Below are positions 1 to 7,534 of a stretch of DNA of 64,000 nucleotides, piece by piece. The position numbers and the translations under genes are program-made. The DNA comes from Acetobacterium woodii (GTDB taxonomy: Bacteria > Bacillota > Clostridia > Eubacteriales > Eubacteriaceae). The stretch is taken from assembly GCA_016213825.1 (NCBI GenBank), contig JACQZP010000030.1, positions 230,765 to 294,764 on the forward strand, given 5' to 3'. The notes under the pieces were generated by a model that saw only the letters and a list, made by a program, of their open reading frames with translations, had not been told where the DNA came from and ran no database searches. Every line of letters starts with the position of its first letter. Position 1 is the first letter of the stretch.

Positions 1-1538
1 TCTATTGTATTGAGACTCTGGCTCGGGTGGATGTGCTCTGTCTGGACAAAACCGGAACCATCACCGAAGGCAATTTGGAAGTATTGTCAATGGAAACCAT
101 CAGTCACGACCAAAACCCGGTTCAGGCAATTCGGGCGTTGATTGCCAACCTGAAAGATGACAATGCGACTTATCGGGCATTAAGTGAAAGCTGTAAAGGC
201 GAGGCTCCAAAATGGAAATGTGATCGGGTTATTCCATTTTCATCGGACCGGAAGTGGAGCGGCGCTTTTTTTAATGAAAAGGGCACCTTTGTGATTGGTG
301 CCCCGGAATTTATTTTAGGCGACCGCTATCCTGAAATTCAGGATAAAGTTGAATGTTACGCCAGCGAGGGCAACCGGGTGTTAATGCTGGGCCATTCAAC
401 CGAACCATTTAATGAAGATGGCAGTTTGCCAAAGGCTATAAAAACCATTGCGTTGTTGCCAATGGGGGATAAAATTCGTCAGGAAGCGAAGAAAACGCTG
501 GAATTTTTCAGAAACCAGGGCGTTGAAATCAAGGTAATTTCCGGCGACAATCCGGTAACGGTATCTCAGGTAGCTCACCGGGCCGGCCTGTTGGATTGGG
601 ACAATTACGTGGACGCATCGACCTTGATTGAAGAAGCAGAGGTTCGCAAGGCCGCCCTCGATTATTCGGTTTTTGGTCGGGTAACTCCAGGACAGAAACG
701 GCTGTTAATTGAAGCGATTAAAAATGATGGACATACGGTGGCTATGACAGGTGATGGTGTCAATGATGTTTTGGCTTTGCGAGAGGCCGACTGTAGTATT
801 GCCATGGCCGAAGGGAGCGACGCTGTCCGTCAGGTTGCTCAATTGGTGCTGCTAGATTCCAATTTTGCCAGTTTTACACGGGTTCTGATGGAAGGACGGC
901 GGGTGATCAACAACATTACCCGGGCGGCATCGCTATTTTTAGTGAAGACGATGTTTTCGTTAATGTTGGCGGTGATTGTGATTATTGCCAACGAGGCCTA
1001 TCCCTTTGTTCCGATTCAATTAACGTTAATCAGTGCCCTGACGATTGGTGCCCCTTCGGTGTTTTTGGCACTGGAACCGAATAAGAATCGTGTTACTGGT
1101 AATTTTCTGGAAAAGGTTTTGAAGAAATCGCTGCCGGGAGCTCTGACGGTAGTATTTAATATTGTCATGATTATGATTATCGGTTCGTATCTGCCACTTA
1201 ATCACGATCAGGTTTCGACTTTAGCAGTGATCTCCACCGGATTAATTGGTCTGGTCATTCTTTTTCGAGTCTGCCAGCCACTGGATAATAAACGATGGGC
1301 GTTATTCTTTGCCATGACCGTTTCATTTTTATGCTGCGTATTATTTTTAGAAGATTTGTTTTTTCTCCTGCCGATTCAGGAGTTCATACCAGCCATGTTT
1401 ATCATTCTGGGAATCACGATTCTAGATATCTATCCGCTTCTGAAAACTTTTAGTTGGGTAGTGGATAAGGTCGAAACACTTTTAAACCGCCATGCGAAGG
1501 AAAAAAGTACAGCAAAGGCTACCATTCTGGAAAAATAA
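1..1538 (+). CDS. Cation-transporting P-type ATPase, 3' part (5' truncated by window edge)
   Basis: The reading frame is open to the window edge, so the gene starts upstream. It shows the phosphorylation motif DKTGT close to the start (the aspartate codon is at about 45), the hinge motif TGDGVND at about codon 250, and a C-terminal membrane domain with several hydrophobic segments. This is the second half of an E1-E2 ATPase: part of the P domain, the N domain, the rest of the P domain, then M5-M10. The sequence after the hinge (ADCSIAMAEGSDA, then EGRRVINNI) resembles CtpE-type P-type ATPases that export calcium or other cations. The substrate cannot be read from this fragment because the M4 ion-binding segment is missing. 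A hairpin follows the stop codon. Confidence 0.88.
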   Translation, partial: YCIETLARVDVLCLDKTGTITEGNLEVLSMETISHDQNPVQAIRALIANLKDDNATYRALSESCKGEAPKWKCDRVIPFSSDRKWSGAFFNEKGTFVIGAPEFILGDRYPEIQDKVECYASEGNRVLMLGHSTEPFNEDGSLPKAIKTIALLPMGDKIRQEAKKTLEFFRNQGVEIKVISGDNPVTVSQVAHRAGLLDWDNYVDASTLIEEAEVRKAALDYSVFGRVTPGQKRLLIEAIKNDGHTVAMTGDGVNDVLALREADCSIAMAEGSDAVRQVAQLVLLDSNFASFTRVLMEGRRVINNITRAASLFLVKTMFSLMLAVIVIIANEAYPFVPIQLTLISALTIGAPSVFLALEPNKNRVTGNFLEKVLKKSLPGALTVVFNIVMIMIIGSYLPLNHDQVSTLAVISTGLIGLVILFRVCQPLDNKRWALFFAMTVSFLCCVLFLEDLFFLLPIQEFIPAMFIILGITILDIYPLLKTFSWVVDKVETLLNRHAKEKSTAKATILEK

Positions 1539-1550
1539 ACAAACCAGGAC

Positions 1551-1592
1551 TTTTTCACAAAAGAATTAAAATAATAATTCTTTTGTGAAAAA
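1551..1592. terminator. A/T-rich 18-bp hairpin after the P-type ATPase
   Basis: A perfect inverted repeat (1551-1568 with 1575-1592, 6-nt loop). The arms start with T and end with A runs, so a U-tract forms only for transcripts read from the minus strand. It is placed as a 3'-end hairpin for the ATPase gene, but it is not a textbook terminator for the plus strand. Confidence 0.5.
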
Positions 1593-1597
1593 AAGAC

Positions 1598-1627
1598 TTG
1601 CATTAGTCTATTTAGACGTGCTATAAT
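1598..1627 (+). promoter_or_regulatory. Possible upstream promoter of the tRNA operon
   Basis: TTGCAT (1598-1603) and TATAAT (1622-1627) are separated by 18 bp. It lies about 100 bp upstream of the first tRNA and precedes a second, better promoter. Confidence 0.45.
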
Positions 1628-1681
1628 AAGCAAGTCGTCAAAGATAAGCATTATCTGAAAGAAAAAAGATGAAAAAAATCC

Positions 1682-1710
1682 TTGACAGAAACCGAAAAAA
1701 CATTTATAAT
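1682..1710 (+). promoter_or_regulatory. Consensus sigma-A promoter of the tRNA operon
   Basis: Perfect TTGACA (1682-1687), a 17-bp spacer and perfect TATAAT (1705-1710), 15 bp before the 5' end of tRNA-Pro. A full consensus is typical of stable RNA genes. Confidence 0.85.
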
Positions 1711-1725
1711 AGATAAGTATTGTAT

Positions 1726-1802
1726 CGAGGTGTAGCGCAGTTTGGTAGCGCACATGGTTTGGGACCATGGGGCCGGAGGTTCGAATCCTCTCACCTCGAC
1801 CA
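1726..1802 (+). tRNA. tRNA-Pro(UGG)
   Basis: Acceptor arms CGAGGTG (1726-1732) and CACCTCG (1792-1798) pair. The anticodon stem is CATGG/CCATG with loop TTTGGGA, giving anticodon TGG at 1760-1762. The T-loop is TTCGAAT and the CCA end is encoded (1800-1802). It is the first of three tRNAs in one transcription unit. Confidence 0.97.
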
Positions 1803-1823
1803 TTTTTTTTAAATGTATTTTGG

Positions 1824-1900
1824 GGGCCTTTAGCTCAGTTGGTTAGAGCAACCGGCTCATAACCGGTAGGTCCGGGGTTCGAGCCCCTGAAGGCCCACCA
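1824..1900 (+). tRNA. tRNA-Met(CAU), elongator type
   Basis: Acceptor arms GGGCCTT (1824-1830) and AAGGCCC (1890-1896) pair. The anticodon stem is ACCGG/CCGGT with loop CTCATAA, so the anticodon is CAT. The CCA end is encoded. The regular 1-72 pair argues against the initiator tRNA. A lysidine tRNA-Ile(CAU) is the alternative, but the anticodon arm looks like elongator Met. Confidence 0.9.
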
Positions 1901-1936
1901 TATTTTTTTGCCAAAATTTTGAAAAAAACTATATTT

Positions 1937-2012
1937 GCCCAAATAGCTCAGTCGGTAGAGCAGGGGACTGAAAATCCCCGTGTCGGTGGTTCGATTCCGC
2001 CTTTGGGCACCA
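1937..2012 (+). tRNA. tRNA-Phe(GAA)
   Basis: Acceptor arms GCCCAAA (1937-1943) and TTTGGGC (2002-2008) pair. The anticodon stem is GGGGA/TCCCC with loop CTGAAAA, so the anticodon is GAA. The CCA end is encoded. It is the last gene of the tRNA operon. Confidence 0.96.
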
Positions 2013-2026
2013 CCACTTAAAAAGAT

Positions 2027-2049
2027 GACAGCGAGAGCTGTTTTTTTTT
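2027..2049 (+). terminator. Terminator of the tRNA operon
   Basis: Stem ACAGC/GCTGT with a GAGA tetraloop (2028-2041), followed directly by a run of nine T. Confidence 0.85.
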
Positions 2050-2154
2050 ATTTTTTGAGAAAATAACTTTTTTTATTGGACATTCATAATATGTTCACAA
2101 GAAAAACACATTTAAGATATATAATTGTTACAAATACTGGAAGGGGAAGAGATT

Positions 2155-3453
2155 ATGAAAAGAAGAAGAATTTTAAAACGAAAAAGAAAACGTGTTGTCA
2201 TCTGCCTTGCACTAATGACACTAATGGCAATGGGTGTCATTTGTGTTGGGGTATTGGCTAATTCTTACACCCTTCCTGAAAGTTTAAGCGATAATTCAGT
2301 CGGTGAAAATCCAGGGGCAGACAGTGGCACGGTAAAGCTTCGTGAAGGTGAAGAGGAAATGGATGATGAAATGCTTAAGCCCATAACAGAATACTTTGAA
2401 ACCTATTTCCAGGCAACCGCAAATTTGGAAACGACAGATATAACGGCATTGTTTGAAGACCCCTTCAGTGAAAATGCCTGGATTAATCAAAGTGCCATGG
2501 ACTATCTAATTAAAATGCGACTTAATCAGAGCAATGATCTTAAAATGACCGATTACCAATGTGGTTTAACTGTTACAAGTATCAATGAAGAAGCGGGGAT
2601 GGTTGAAGTGACTTTATTTGAAGATCATACGGTGAATTTTGCTTTTATTCCGGATGTAGTTTCCTCAAGTTCAGGGATTGCCCATACTTTTTATTTAGAT
2701 AAAACAGCAGATGGTTACGTAATCGCAAAGCATTATAAAGAAGAGGACAGCTTTCTGATGCTGGAAGAAGCTGTTGCCGACAGTTATGAAGAACCGGAGG
2801 TCGTGGCAGAAGATTTGTTGGATAATTCTTTATCGGTGGTTGAAGAGCTATCATCCGAAAAAGAATCATTTAATTCTGGGGAAGTGGAGAGCTGGGAACC
2901 TGAAGTTGACAACGAGTATGATGCCGTTGCAGCGATCGATTATGCCATGAGATGGGTCGATCCTGTCGAAGTTGTTCGTAATGATGAAAAATTTGGTGTT
3001 TATGACACCTATGGCGGTAATTGCAATAACTATATTTCCCAGTGCCTTAATGCTGGGGGAATCCCAATGGATTATTTTGGCGATGTTAATACCCAATGGA
3101 AATGGTATGGCGAGGAAATAGATCTTGATGAATATGAGACGGGTCGAAGCCCTGCCTGGGCCGGTGTAGAAGAATTTTATACCTATGCCAATGAAAATGA
3201 TGGCTACGGATTAGAAGCCATTGTAGATGACAATGTCTACAGTGGATCGGTCGGTGACATTTTACAGTATGGACAGGATGATGAGTGGCTTCATTCAGTT
3301 ATTATTACCGATGTAGTCACCGATAGTGATGGGAACATGCTGGATTATCTGATCAATTCAAACACGACCGATCGAATCAATTATCCTGCCAGTGCCTATG
3401 GTTATTCAGAATTACGCCTGATTAAAATCTTAGGCTGGAATAATGGTGAATGA
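2155..3453 (+). CDS. Membrane-anchored or secreted putative amidase (Amidase_6-like)
   Basis: A 432-residue protein. I chose the ATG at 2155 because GGAAGGGGAAGAG stands just before it; a TTG 30 bp upstream in frame lacks this. The N-terminus is extremely basic (MKRRRILKRKRKR), then comes one hydrophobic segment (about residues 14-35) that could be a signal peptide or anchor. The middle is acidic and low in complexity. The C-terminal third (about 255-432) matches the putative amidase domain family: an invariant-looking Cys in GGNCNNYISQCL (about residue 289), a His in WLHSVII (about 380) and an Asn nearby, as in papain-like hydrolases. A cell-wall role is inferred from export and from the M23 peptidase gene that follows. 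The substrate is unknown. Confidence 0.75.
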   Translation: MKRRRILKRKRKRVVICLALMTLMAMGVICVGVLANSYTLPESLSDNSVGENPGADSGTVKLREGEEEMDDEMLKPITEYFETYFQATANLETTDITALFEDPFSENAWINQSAMDYLIKMRLNQSNDLKMTDYQCGLTVTSINEEAGMVEVTLFEDHTVNFAFIPDVVSSSSGIAHTFYLDKTADGYVIAKHYKEEDSFLMLEEAVADSYEEPEVVAEDLLDNSLSVVEELSSEKESFNSGEVESWEPEVDNEYDAVAAIDYAMRWVDPVEVVRNDEKFGVYDTYGGNCNNYISQCLNAGGIPMDYFGDVNTQWKWYGEEIDLDEYETGRSPAWAGVEEFYTYANENDGYGLEAIVDDNVYSGSVGDILQYGQDDEWLHSVIITDVVTDSDGNMLDYLINSNTTDRINYPASAYGYSELRLIKILGWNNGE

Positions 3454-3538
3454 TCAAGCTGATTGTTGACAATATGAATCCTCATGTTAGAAATAAATAC
3501 TATATATAGATAAAAATGGAATTATAAATACAAAATAC

Positions 3539-3567
3539 TTGTAAAATATAAAACCATATGGTATCAT
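3539..3567 (+). promoter_or_regulatory. Promoter of the M23 peptidase gene
   Basis: TTGTAA (3539-3544), 17 bp, TATCAT (3562-3567), 34 bp before the start codon. The same TATCAT -10 box is used before the paralogous gene at 5033. Confidence 0.6.
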
Positions 3568-3600
3568 ATTTGTAAATAAATTGTAACGAGGAAGCGAGAC

Positions 3601-4917
3601 ATGAATAAAACTCAGAATTTTTTTGAAAAAATCAGAGCGAGATTAAAACAGTACCGATTTAATTGGTTGACCCAAAAAGTTGAACATGATGAATTCGTCG
3701 AGATTGAGCATGTCAATCATGCGGACACGACGAGTAATGATAAAAGAAAACTATTCAAATTGCGAGGTTCAGCTGTTGTCGTCAGTACTTTTTTAGTATT
3801 ATTGGGAGCAGGTGCAGTGGATGCTCAAACCCGTGCTTATGAGGTTATTTACAAAGGCACGAGCATTGGTTGTGTTGATGATTTGCGTGTGTTAGAAACG
3901 GCAGTAAGTGATGCCAACAAAGGAAAAAGCGGTAGAATAAACAGAGGCGGGACTGATTACGAAATTCGTCCGACCCGGGCTACCGAAGTTTTGACAACCG
4001 CAGAAGTAGCCAAAGAAATTGTGGAAATAAGAACGCAGGAAAAGGTTGAAGTGGCCCAGGCCGATAGCCTTCAACAAACGGAAGATACACAGGAACCAGA
4101 AACGTCAACGTTAGCAGTAACTGTTGAAACACCGGCTGGGAATGGTTCTTCGGAAGAACCCGCTCGAAATACTGCTAGCGTTGCCGACAATACGACACTT
4201 TCAGCTGCTTCGGCAGAAGTACCGGCAGTCGAAACACCCGTTTTAGAGTCCCCGGTGATAGCCGCCCAGGAAGTTGATGTGCCAGTCACAGAGACAACGC
4301 CAGTGGCAGAAACCCCGGTAACAGAAACCCCAGCAGTTGAGGTTCCAGTGGTAGAGACACCAGTTGTGGAAACACCCATCGTCGAGACTCCAGCTGTGGA
4401 GACCCCTGTTCAGGAAAACCCGGTAGCCGAAGCGCCAGTGACCGAAGCGCCGGTGACGGAAAGTCCGGTAGTTGAAGTTCCCGTCGCAGAACCGGCAGCA
4501 GAAACACCTCAGGCTCAGTTTATTCTGCCAGCCAGTGGTCGAGTTGGCGAAATTTTTAGAAACTATGATGGCGGTTACTACAGTAATCATTATCGTGGCG
4601 CAGCTGTGGATATCCTCAACAGCGAAGGCACTTCGGTTTATGCGGCTGCTTCAGGAACAGTTACCTTATCGAGTTGGTATGGCGGCTATGGAAAATGCGT
4701 AGTCATTGATCATGGTAATGGCTACTCCACATTATACGGGCATTTTAGCTCCGTAGATGTGTCAGAAGGTCAAACCGTAACCCAGGGTCAACGCATTGGT
4801 GGTATGGGATCGACAGGTTCATCAACCGCTAATCATGTCCATTTTGAAGTAAGAGTAAATGATGAAGCACAGCCAATCAGCAATTACTTCAGTATCAGCA
4901 CCGGCGATTATATTTAG
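3601..4917 (+). CDS. Membrane-anchored M23 (LytM/lysostaphin-type) peptidase with Pro-rich linker
   Basis: A 438-residue protein made of four parts. There is a cytosolic N-terminus (1-50), one membrane segment (about 52-74), a small module starting with RAYEVIYKG (about 77-125), a long linker with five-residue repeats of the PVxET type (about 200-305), and a C-terminal M23 domain (about 318-430). The M23 zinc-site motifs are intact: HxxxAVD in HYRGAAVDI and the final HVHFEVR, with the characteristic VIDHGNGYSTLYGHF stretch between. It should cut peptidoglycan cross-bridges outside the membrane, and the linker would span the wall. The small module is shared with the next gene, which suggests a common partner or ligand. 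A promoter and a terminator frame it as a single gene. Confidence 0.88.
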   Translation: MNKTQNFFEKIRARLKQYRFNWLTQKVEHDEFVEIEHVNHADTTSNDKRKLFKLRGSAVVVSTFLVLLGAGAVDAQTRAYEVIYKGTSIGCVDDLRVLETAVSDANKGKSGRINRGGTDYEIRPTRATEVLTTAEVAKEIVEIRTQEKVEVAQADSLQQTEDTQEPETSTLAVTVETPAGNGSSEEPARNTASVADNTTLSAASAEVPAVETPVLESPVIAAQEVDVPVTETTPVAETPVTETPAVEVPVVETPVVETPIVETPAVETPVQENPVAEAPVTEAPVTESPVVEVPVAEPAAETPQAQFILPASGRVGEIFRNYDGGYYSNHYRGAAVDILNSEGTSVYAAASGTVTLSSWYGGYGKCVVIDHGNGYSTLYGHFSSVDVSEGQTVTQGQRIGGMGSTGSSTANHVHFEVRVNDEAQPISNYFSISTGDYI

Positions 4918-4925
4918 AAATGAGG

Positions 4926-4951
4926 GCACCGTAAAAACGGTGTCTTTTTTT
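4926..4951 (+). terminator. Terminator of the M23 peptidase gene
   Basis: Stem CACCG/CGGTG (4927-4931 and 4938-4942), then TGTC and a T run. Confidence 0.85.
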
Positions 4952-4961
4952 GCGAAAAATC

Positions 4962-4990
4962 TTGCGGAAGTTGTGTGGATATGGTATCAT
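4962..4990 (+). promoter_or_regulatory. Promoter of the small anchored protein gene
   Basis: TTGCGG (4962-4967), 17 bp, TATCAT (4985-4990). Confidence 0.5.
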
Positions 4991-5032
4991 AATGTAACGA
5001 AAACGTAACGAATAACAACAAGAGGTAAATAA

Positions 5033-5596
5033 ATGGATGAAACTGTAAAGATTGAACGCGAAAAACGAAAAATTAGACGAAAGAAAAAAAGACAGAGAAG
5101 TACAATTGTAACCATTATGATTTTGTTTATTATGGCTTCAGTAGGGGTTGTTAGTGCGCAGACTCAGGGATATGAAGTTTTTTATCATGGCGAAAGTCTT
5201 GGTTACGTCCAAACTTCCAGTGTATTTAAATCAGCGGTAGATCGAATTGAAAAGGATCTTGTTGCATGCTATAATTATGATAATCTTCATTTGGGCGATG
5301 GATTTGTACTGATTCCGGCAAGAGTTGAGGATCCCATGGATTTTGATACCTGTATCAAAGTTTTGAACAGCAAGGGAATTGAACTTTATGTAAATGGCGC
5401 ATCGGTCATGCTGGATGGGGTAAAAATAGGAACTTCAACATCTTTGGACGAAGCTCAGCGTCTGATTGACGCTTATAAAAATATAAATTCGGATAAAAAC
5501 ATTGGCAAGTTGGAATGTGTCGAAGCAATGGTACCCCTGTCAGACACAAAAGACTTTTCGACGATGCTTGCGGATTTAAAAACACATACAAAATAA
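5033..5596 (+). CDS. Single-span membrane protein sharing a module with the M23 peptidase
   Basis: A 187-residue protein with a highly basic N-terminus, one membrane segment (about residues 23-42) ending in VVSAQT, and an outside domain. The start of the outside domain (QGYEVFYHGESLGYV, about 45-60) lines up with RAYEVIYKGTSIGCV of the preceding M23 protein, including the preceding AQT, so the two share one exported module. There is no peptidase domain here. I do not recognise the rest. Gene order suggests a partner of the M23 enzyme, perhaps a regulator or competitor for the same binding site. That is inference. Confidence 0.7.
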   Translation: MDETVKIEREKRKIRRKKKRQRSTIVTIMILFIMASVGVVSAQTQGYEVFYHGESLGYVQTSSVFKSAVDRIEKDLVACYNYDNLHLGDGFVLIPARVEDPMDFDTCIKVLNSKGIELYVNGASVMLDGVKIGTSTSLDEAQRLIDAYKNINSDKNIGKLECVEAMVPLSDTKDFSTMLADLKTHTK

Positions 5597-5615
5597 CGAT
5601 CACTAATTCGATATG

Positions 5616-5648
5616 AAAATCACCGGCTGATGTTGGTGATTTTTTTTA
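5616..5648 (+). terminator. Terminator between the anchored protein gene and recX
   Basis: Inverted repeat AAAATCACC/GGTGATTTTT followed by a T run. The T run ends directly at the AGGAGGA ribosome site of recX, so recX needs either readthrough or a promoter inside the preceding gene. Confidence 0.8.
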
Positions 5649-5659
5649 GGAGGAAGGCA

Positions 5660-6340
5660 ATGACAACAATTACAAAGGAAAAAGCGATGGATTTGGCAGT
5701 AAAATACCTGTCATTCAAGTCCCGAACTACCAGTGAAATGGTTAAATACCTCAAGAAAAAGGATGTAGAGGCTGAAATCATCAATCAAGTGATCGCAAAG
5801 TTGGGAGACTATCGATACATTGATGATGTGGTTTATCTGAAAAACTATGTGGAAAATAATCGACATCTAAATTATTATGGATCCCGACGGATGCTTCAGG
5901 ATCTAAAAAAACGGGGAATTAGTGATGAATTACTGCTTACGCTGGAAGATCTTTTCCCAAAGGAAGAGGAATATCAAAGCTGTGAAGCGGTTGCCAAGAA
6001 AAATTTGCGAACCTTAAATGGCCAAACCACTGCTCAAAAACGAAAAAAACTGTATGATAAGTTGGGCAGAATGGGCTATCCCAACGAAATGATTCTTGAT
6101 ATCATCCGCACATTGATTTCAGAGGAAGAACCATTGGAGTTGAATGAAGAAGAAATTGTTGTTGCTGAAAATAAATTAAGAGAAAAATTAAATCGGGATT
6201 ATGAAAAATATGCCAGAACTCATGGAAATAAGGGCGCACAGGGCAAAGATTTGATGTTTCGGATTAAAAAAAGCCTGATGGGTCGGGGTTACCCCTATGA
6301 AATGATCAATGAGAAGCTGGATCAGATGAATGAAGACTAG
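5660..6340 (+). CDS. recX: RecX family regulatory protein
   Basis: A 226-residue protein. The ATG at 5660 follows AGGAGGAAGGC; an in-frame start 30 bp upstream lies inside the preceding terminator hairpin and is unlikely. It shows the RecX pattern of three-helix repeats: KYLSFKSRTTSEMVKYLKKK near the start, then DYRYIDDVVYLKNYVENN and GSRRMLQDLKKRGIS, and a second set from about residue 120. RecX proteins bind RecA filaments and modulate recombination and the SOS response. Bacillota RecX proteins are often long like this one. No recA is in the window. Confidence 0.85.
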   Translation: MTTITKEKAMDLAVKYLSFKSRTTSEMVKYLKKKDVEAEIINQVIAKLGDYRYIDDVVYLKNYVENNRHLNYYGSRRMLQDLKKRGISDELLLTLEDLFPKEEEYQSCEAVAKKNLRTLNGQTTAQKRKKLYDKLGRMGYPNEMILDIIRTLISEEEPLELNEEEIVVAENKLREKLNRDYEKYARTHGNKGAQGKDLMFRIKKSLMGRGYPYEMINEKLDQMNED

Positions 6341-6343
6341 GTG

Positions 6344-6384
6344 AAACGAATAAAGGGCGATCAATGATCGCCCTTTATTCGTTT
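6344..6384. terminator. Bidirectional terminator between recX and the pyridoxamine kinase gene
   Basis: A perfect 20-bp inverted repeat centred at 6364, with A-rich and T-rich flanks, so it can stop transcripts from both converging genes. Confidence 0.9.
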
Positions 6385-6408
6385 TGTTGCAGTGAGGATT
6401 ATAAGAGA

Positions 6409-7260
6409 TTATAATCCCAATCGTTTGATCAGGTAGGGGATGGCGCGTTCAAAACAGACACCATAGCGTTTTTCCTGGTTGAGTTCGACTGTTTTGATAA
6501 TACATTCCCGGGTATAGTCAACCGCAATTTGAGAGGAGTCTTTCAAACTAAAATCGTTTAGCAGCGCTGAAAGCAGGGTGCTTCCAAAAATATCGCCAGT
6601 GCCATGGAAAAAATCGGATATCCGGTCATTGAAAGCATAATCAAAGGTATTGGCATCGGCGTCATAGGTAGCGGCACCAAGCTTTGAGTCATCAAATGAA
6701 ATGCCGGTCAGCACTACTTTTTTAGACCCCAGTTGAGATAATTTAATCAGCAGTTCTTCAACATAGTTTTGATCATAATTTTCACCGACATAGGGTTCGT
6801 CCAATAAGAAGGCCGCTTCGGTGAGATTAGGTACGATAATATCCGCTTTGGCACAAAGCTTGGTCATGCCTTTGGCCATTTCTTGAGTATAAATAGAATA
6901 GAGCTCGCCATGATCAGCCATCACTGGATCTACCAGAATCAGGGTTTTTTCTGTTTGAAAGGTGTCAAACAGCGTTGCAACCAGATCAATCTGTTCAAAT
7001 GAACCTAGAAAACCGCTGTATAAGGCATCAAATTCCAGATTAAGGGATTGCCAGTGATCAGAAATAGGACGGATGTCGGCAGTTAAATCCCGGTAGGTAA
7101 AGTTCTCAAAACCTCCGGTATGCGTGGATAAAACAGCCGTTGGCAAGACGCTGGTGTCAAATCCGGCGGCGGAGATAATGGGTAAAGCCACGGTTAGCGA
7201 ACAGCGGCCTACGCAGGAAATATCATGAATAGCGGCAACCCGCTTTTGTTTAGTTTGCAT
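6409..7260 (-). CDS. pdxY: Pyridoxamine/pyridoxal kinase
   Basis: A 283-residue ribokinase-fold kinase. Family signs are the start VAAIHDISCVGRCSLTVALP, the substrate-site segment TAVLSTHTGGF, DPVMADHGELY, and NLTEAAFLL followed by the late FHGTGDIFGS, which holds the GTGD anion hole and catalytic Asp. It phosphorylates B6 vitamers in the salvage route to pyridoxal phosphate. A good GGAGATCC site precedes the ATG. It is read divergently from a MocR-type regulator gene, the usual arrangement for PdxR control of B6 genes. HMP kinase (ThiD) is the alternative, but the overall sequence is nearer to the pyridoxamine kinase group. Confidence 0.87.
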   Translation of the reverse strand: MQTKQKRVAAIHDISCVGRCSLTVALPIISAAGFDTSVLPTAVLSTHTGGFENFTYRDLTADIRPISDHWQSLNLEFDALYSGFLGSFEQIDLVATLFDTFQTEKTLILVDPVMADHGELYSIYTQEMAKGMTKLCAKADIIVPNLTEAAFLLDEPYVGENYDQNYVEELLIKLSQLGSKKVVLTGISFDDSKLGAATYDADANTFDYAFNDRISDFFHGTGDIFGSTLLSALLNDFSLKDSSQIAVDYTRECIIKTVELNQEKRYGVCFERAIPYLIKRLGL

Positions 7261-7316
7261 TTGGATCTCCTTGATTATTTTATTATTGATAACAAAAGTG
7301 CCATGAGCTTTACGAT

Positions 7317-7404
7317 CAGTTTCGCATGAAACAATTGTTACACTGTACAGCGGACAGTCTATTGACTGTTCGTTTACACGTTACACAATTGTTTGTGGAA
7401 ACTG
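7317..7404. repeat. Palindromic repeat R1 (subfamily B)
   Basis: An 88-bp imperfect palindrome between pdxY and its regulator. The outer arms (CAGTTTC..GAAACAATTG and CAATTGTTT..GAAACTG) enclose TACACTGTAC, a core GCGGACAGTCTATTGACTGTTCG and TACACGTTAC. The reverse complement of R4 (38859-38951) matches it over most of its length, including the core. It may also hold regulator sites, since it lies in the divergent promoter region. Confidence 0.75.
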
Positions 7405-7534
7405 AACGCAAAACAATAATTGTTCGAAGTTTATGTATTTCGCATTTTCCTATAAAACGACTTTATTATATGATAAAATTGAACCTGTAAAAAGCATCAG
7501 TTTATGGGGAATTAAGAGGTTCAGATAAGGAGCA

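Noticed and set aside
4071..4590. Minus-strand and shifted frames rich in Thr/Ser/Val or Phe/Trp/His across the M23 gene
   Set aside because: They are shadows of the PVxET repeats of the M23 peptidase gene and lack starts with ribosome sites.
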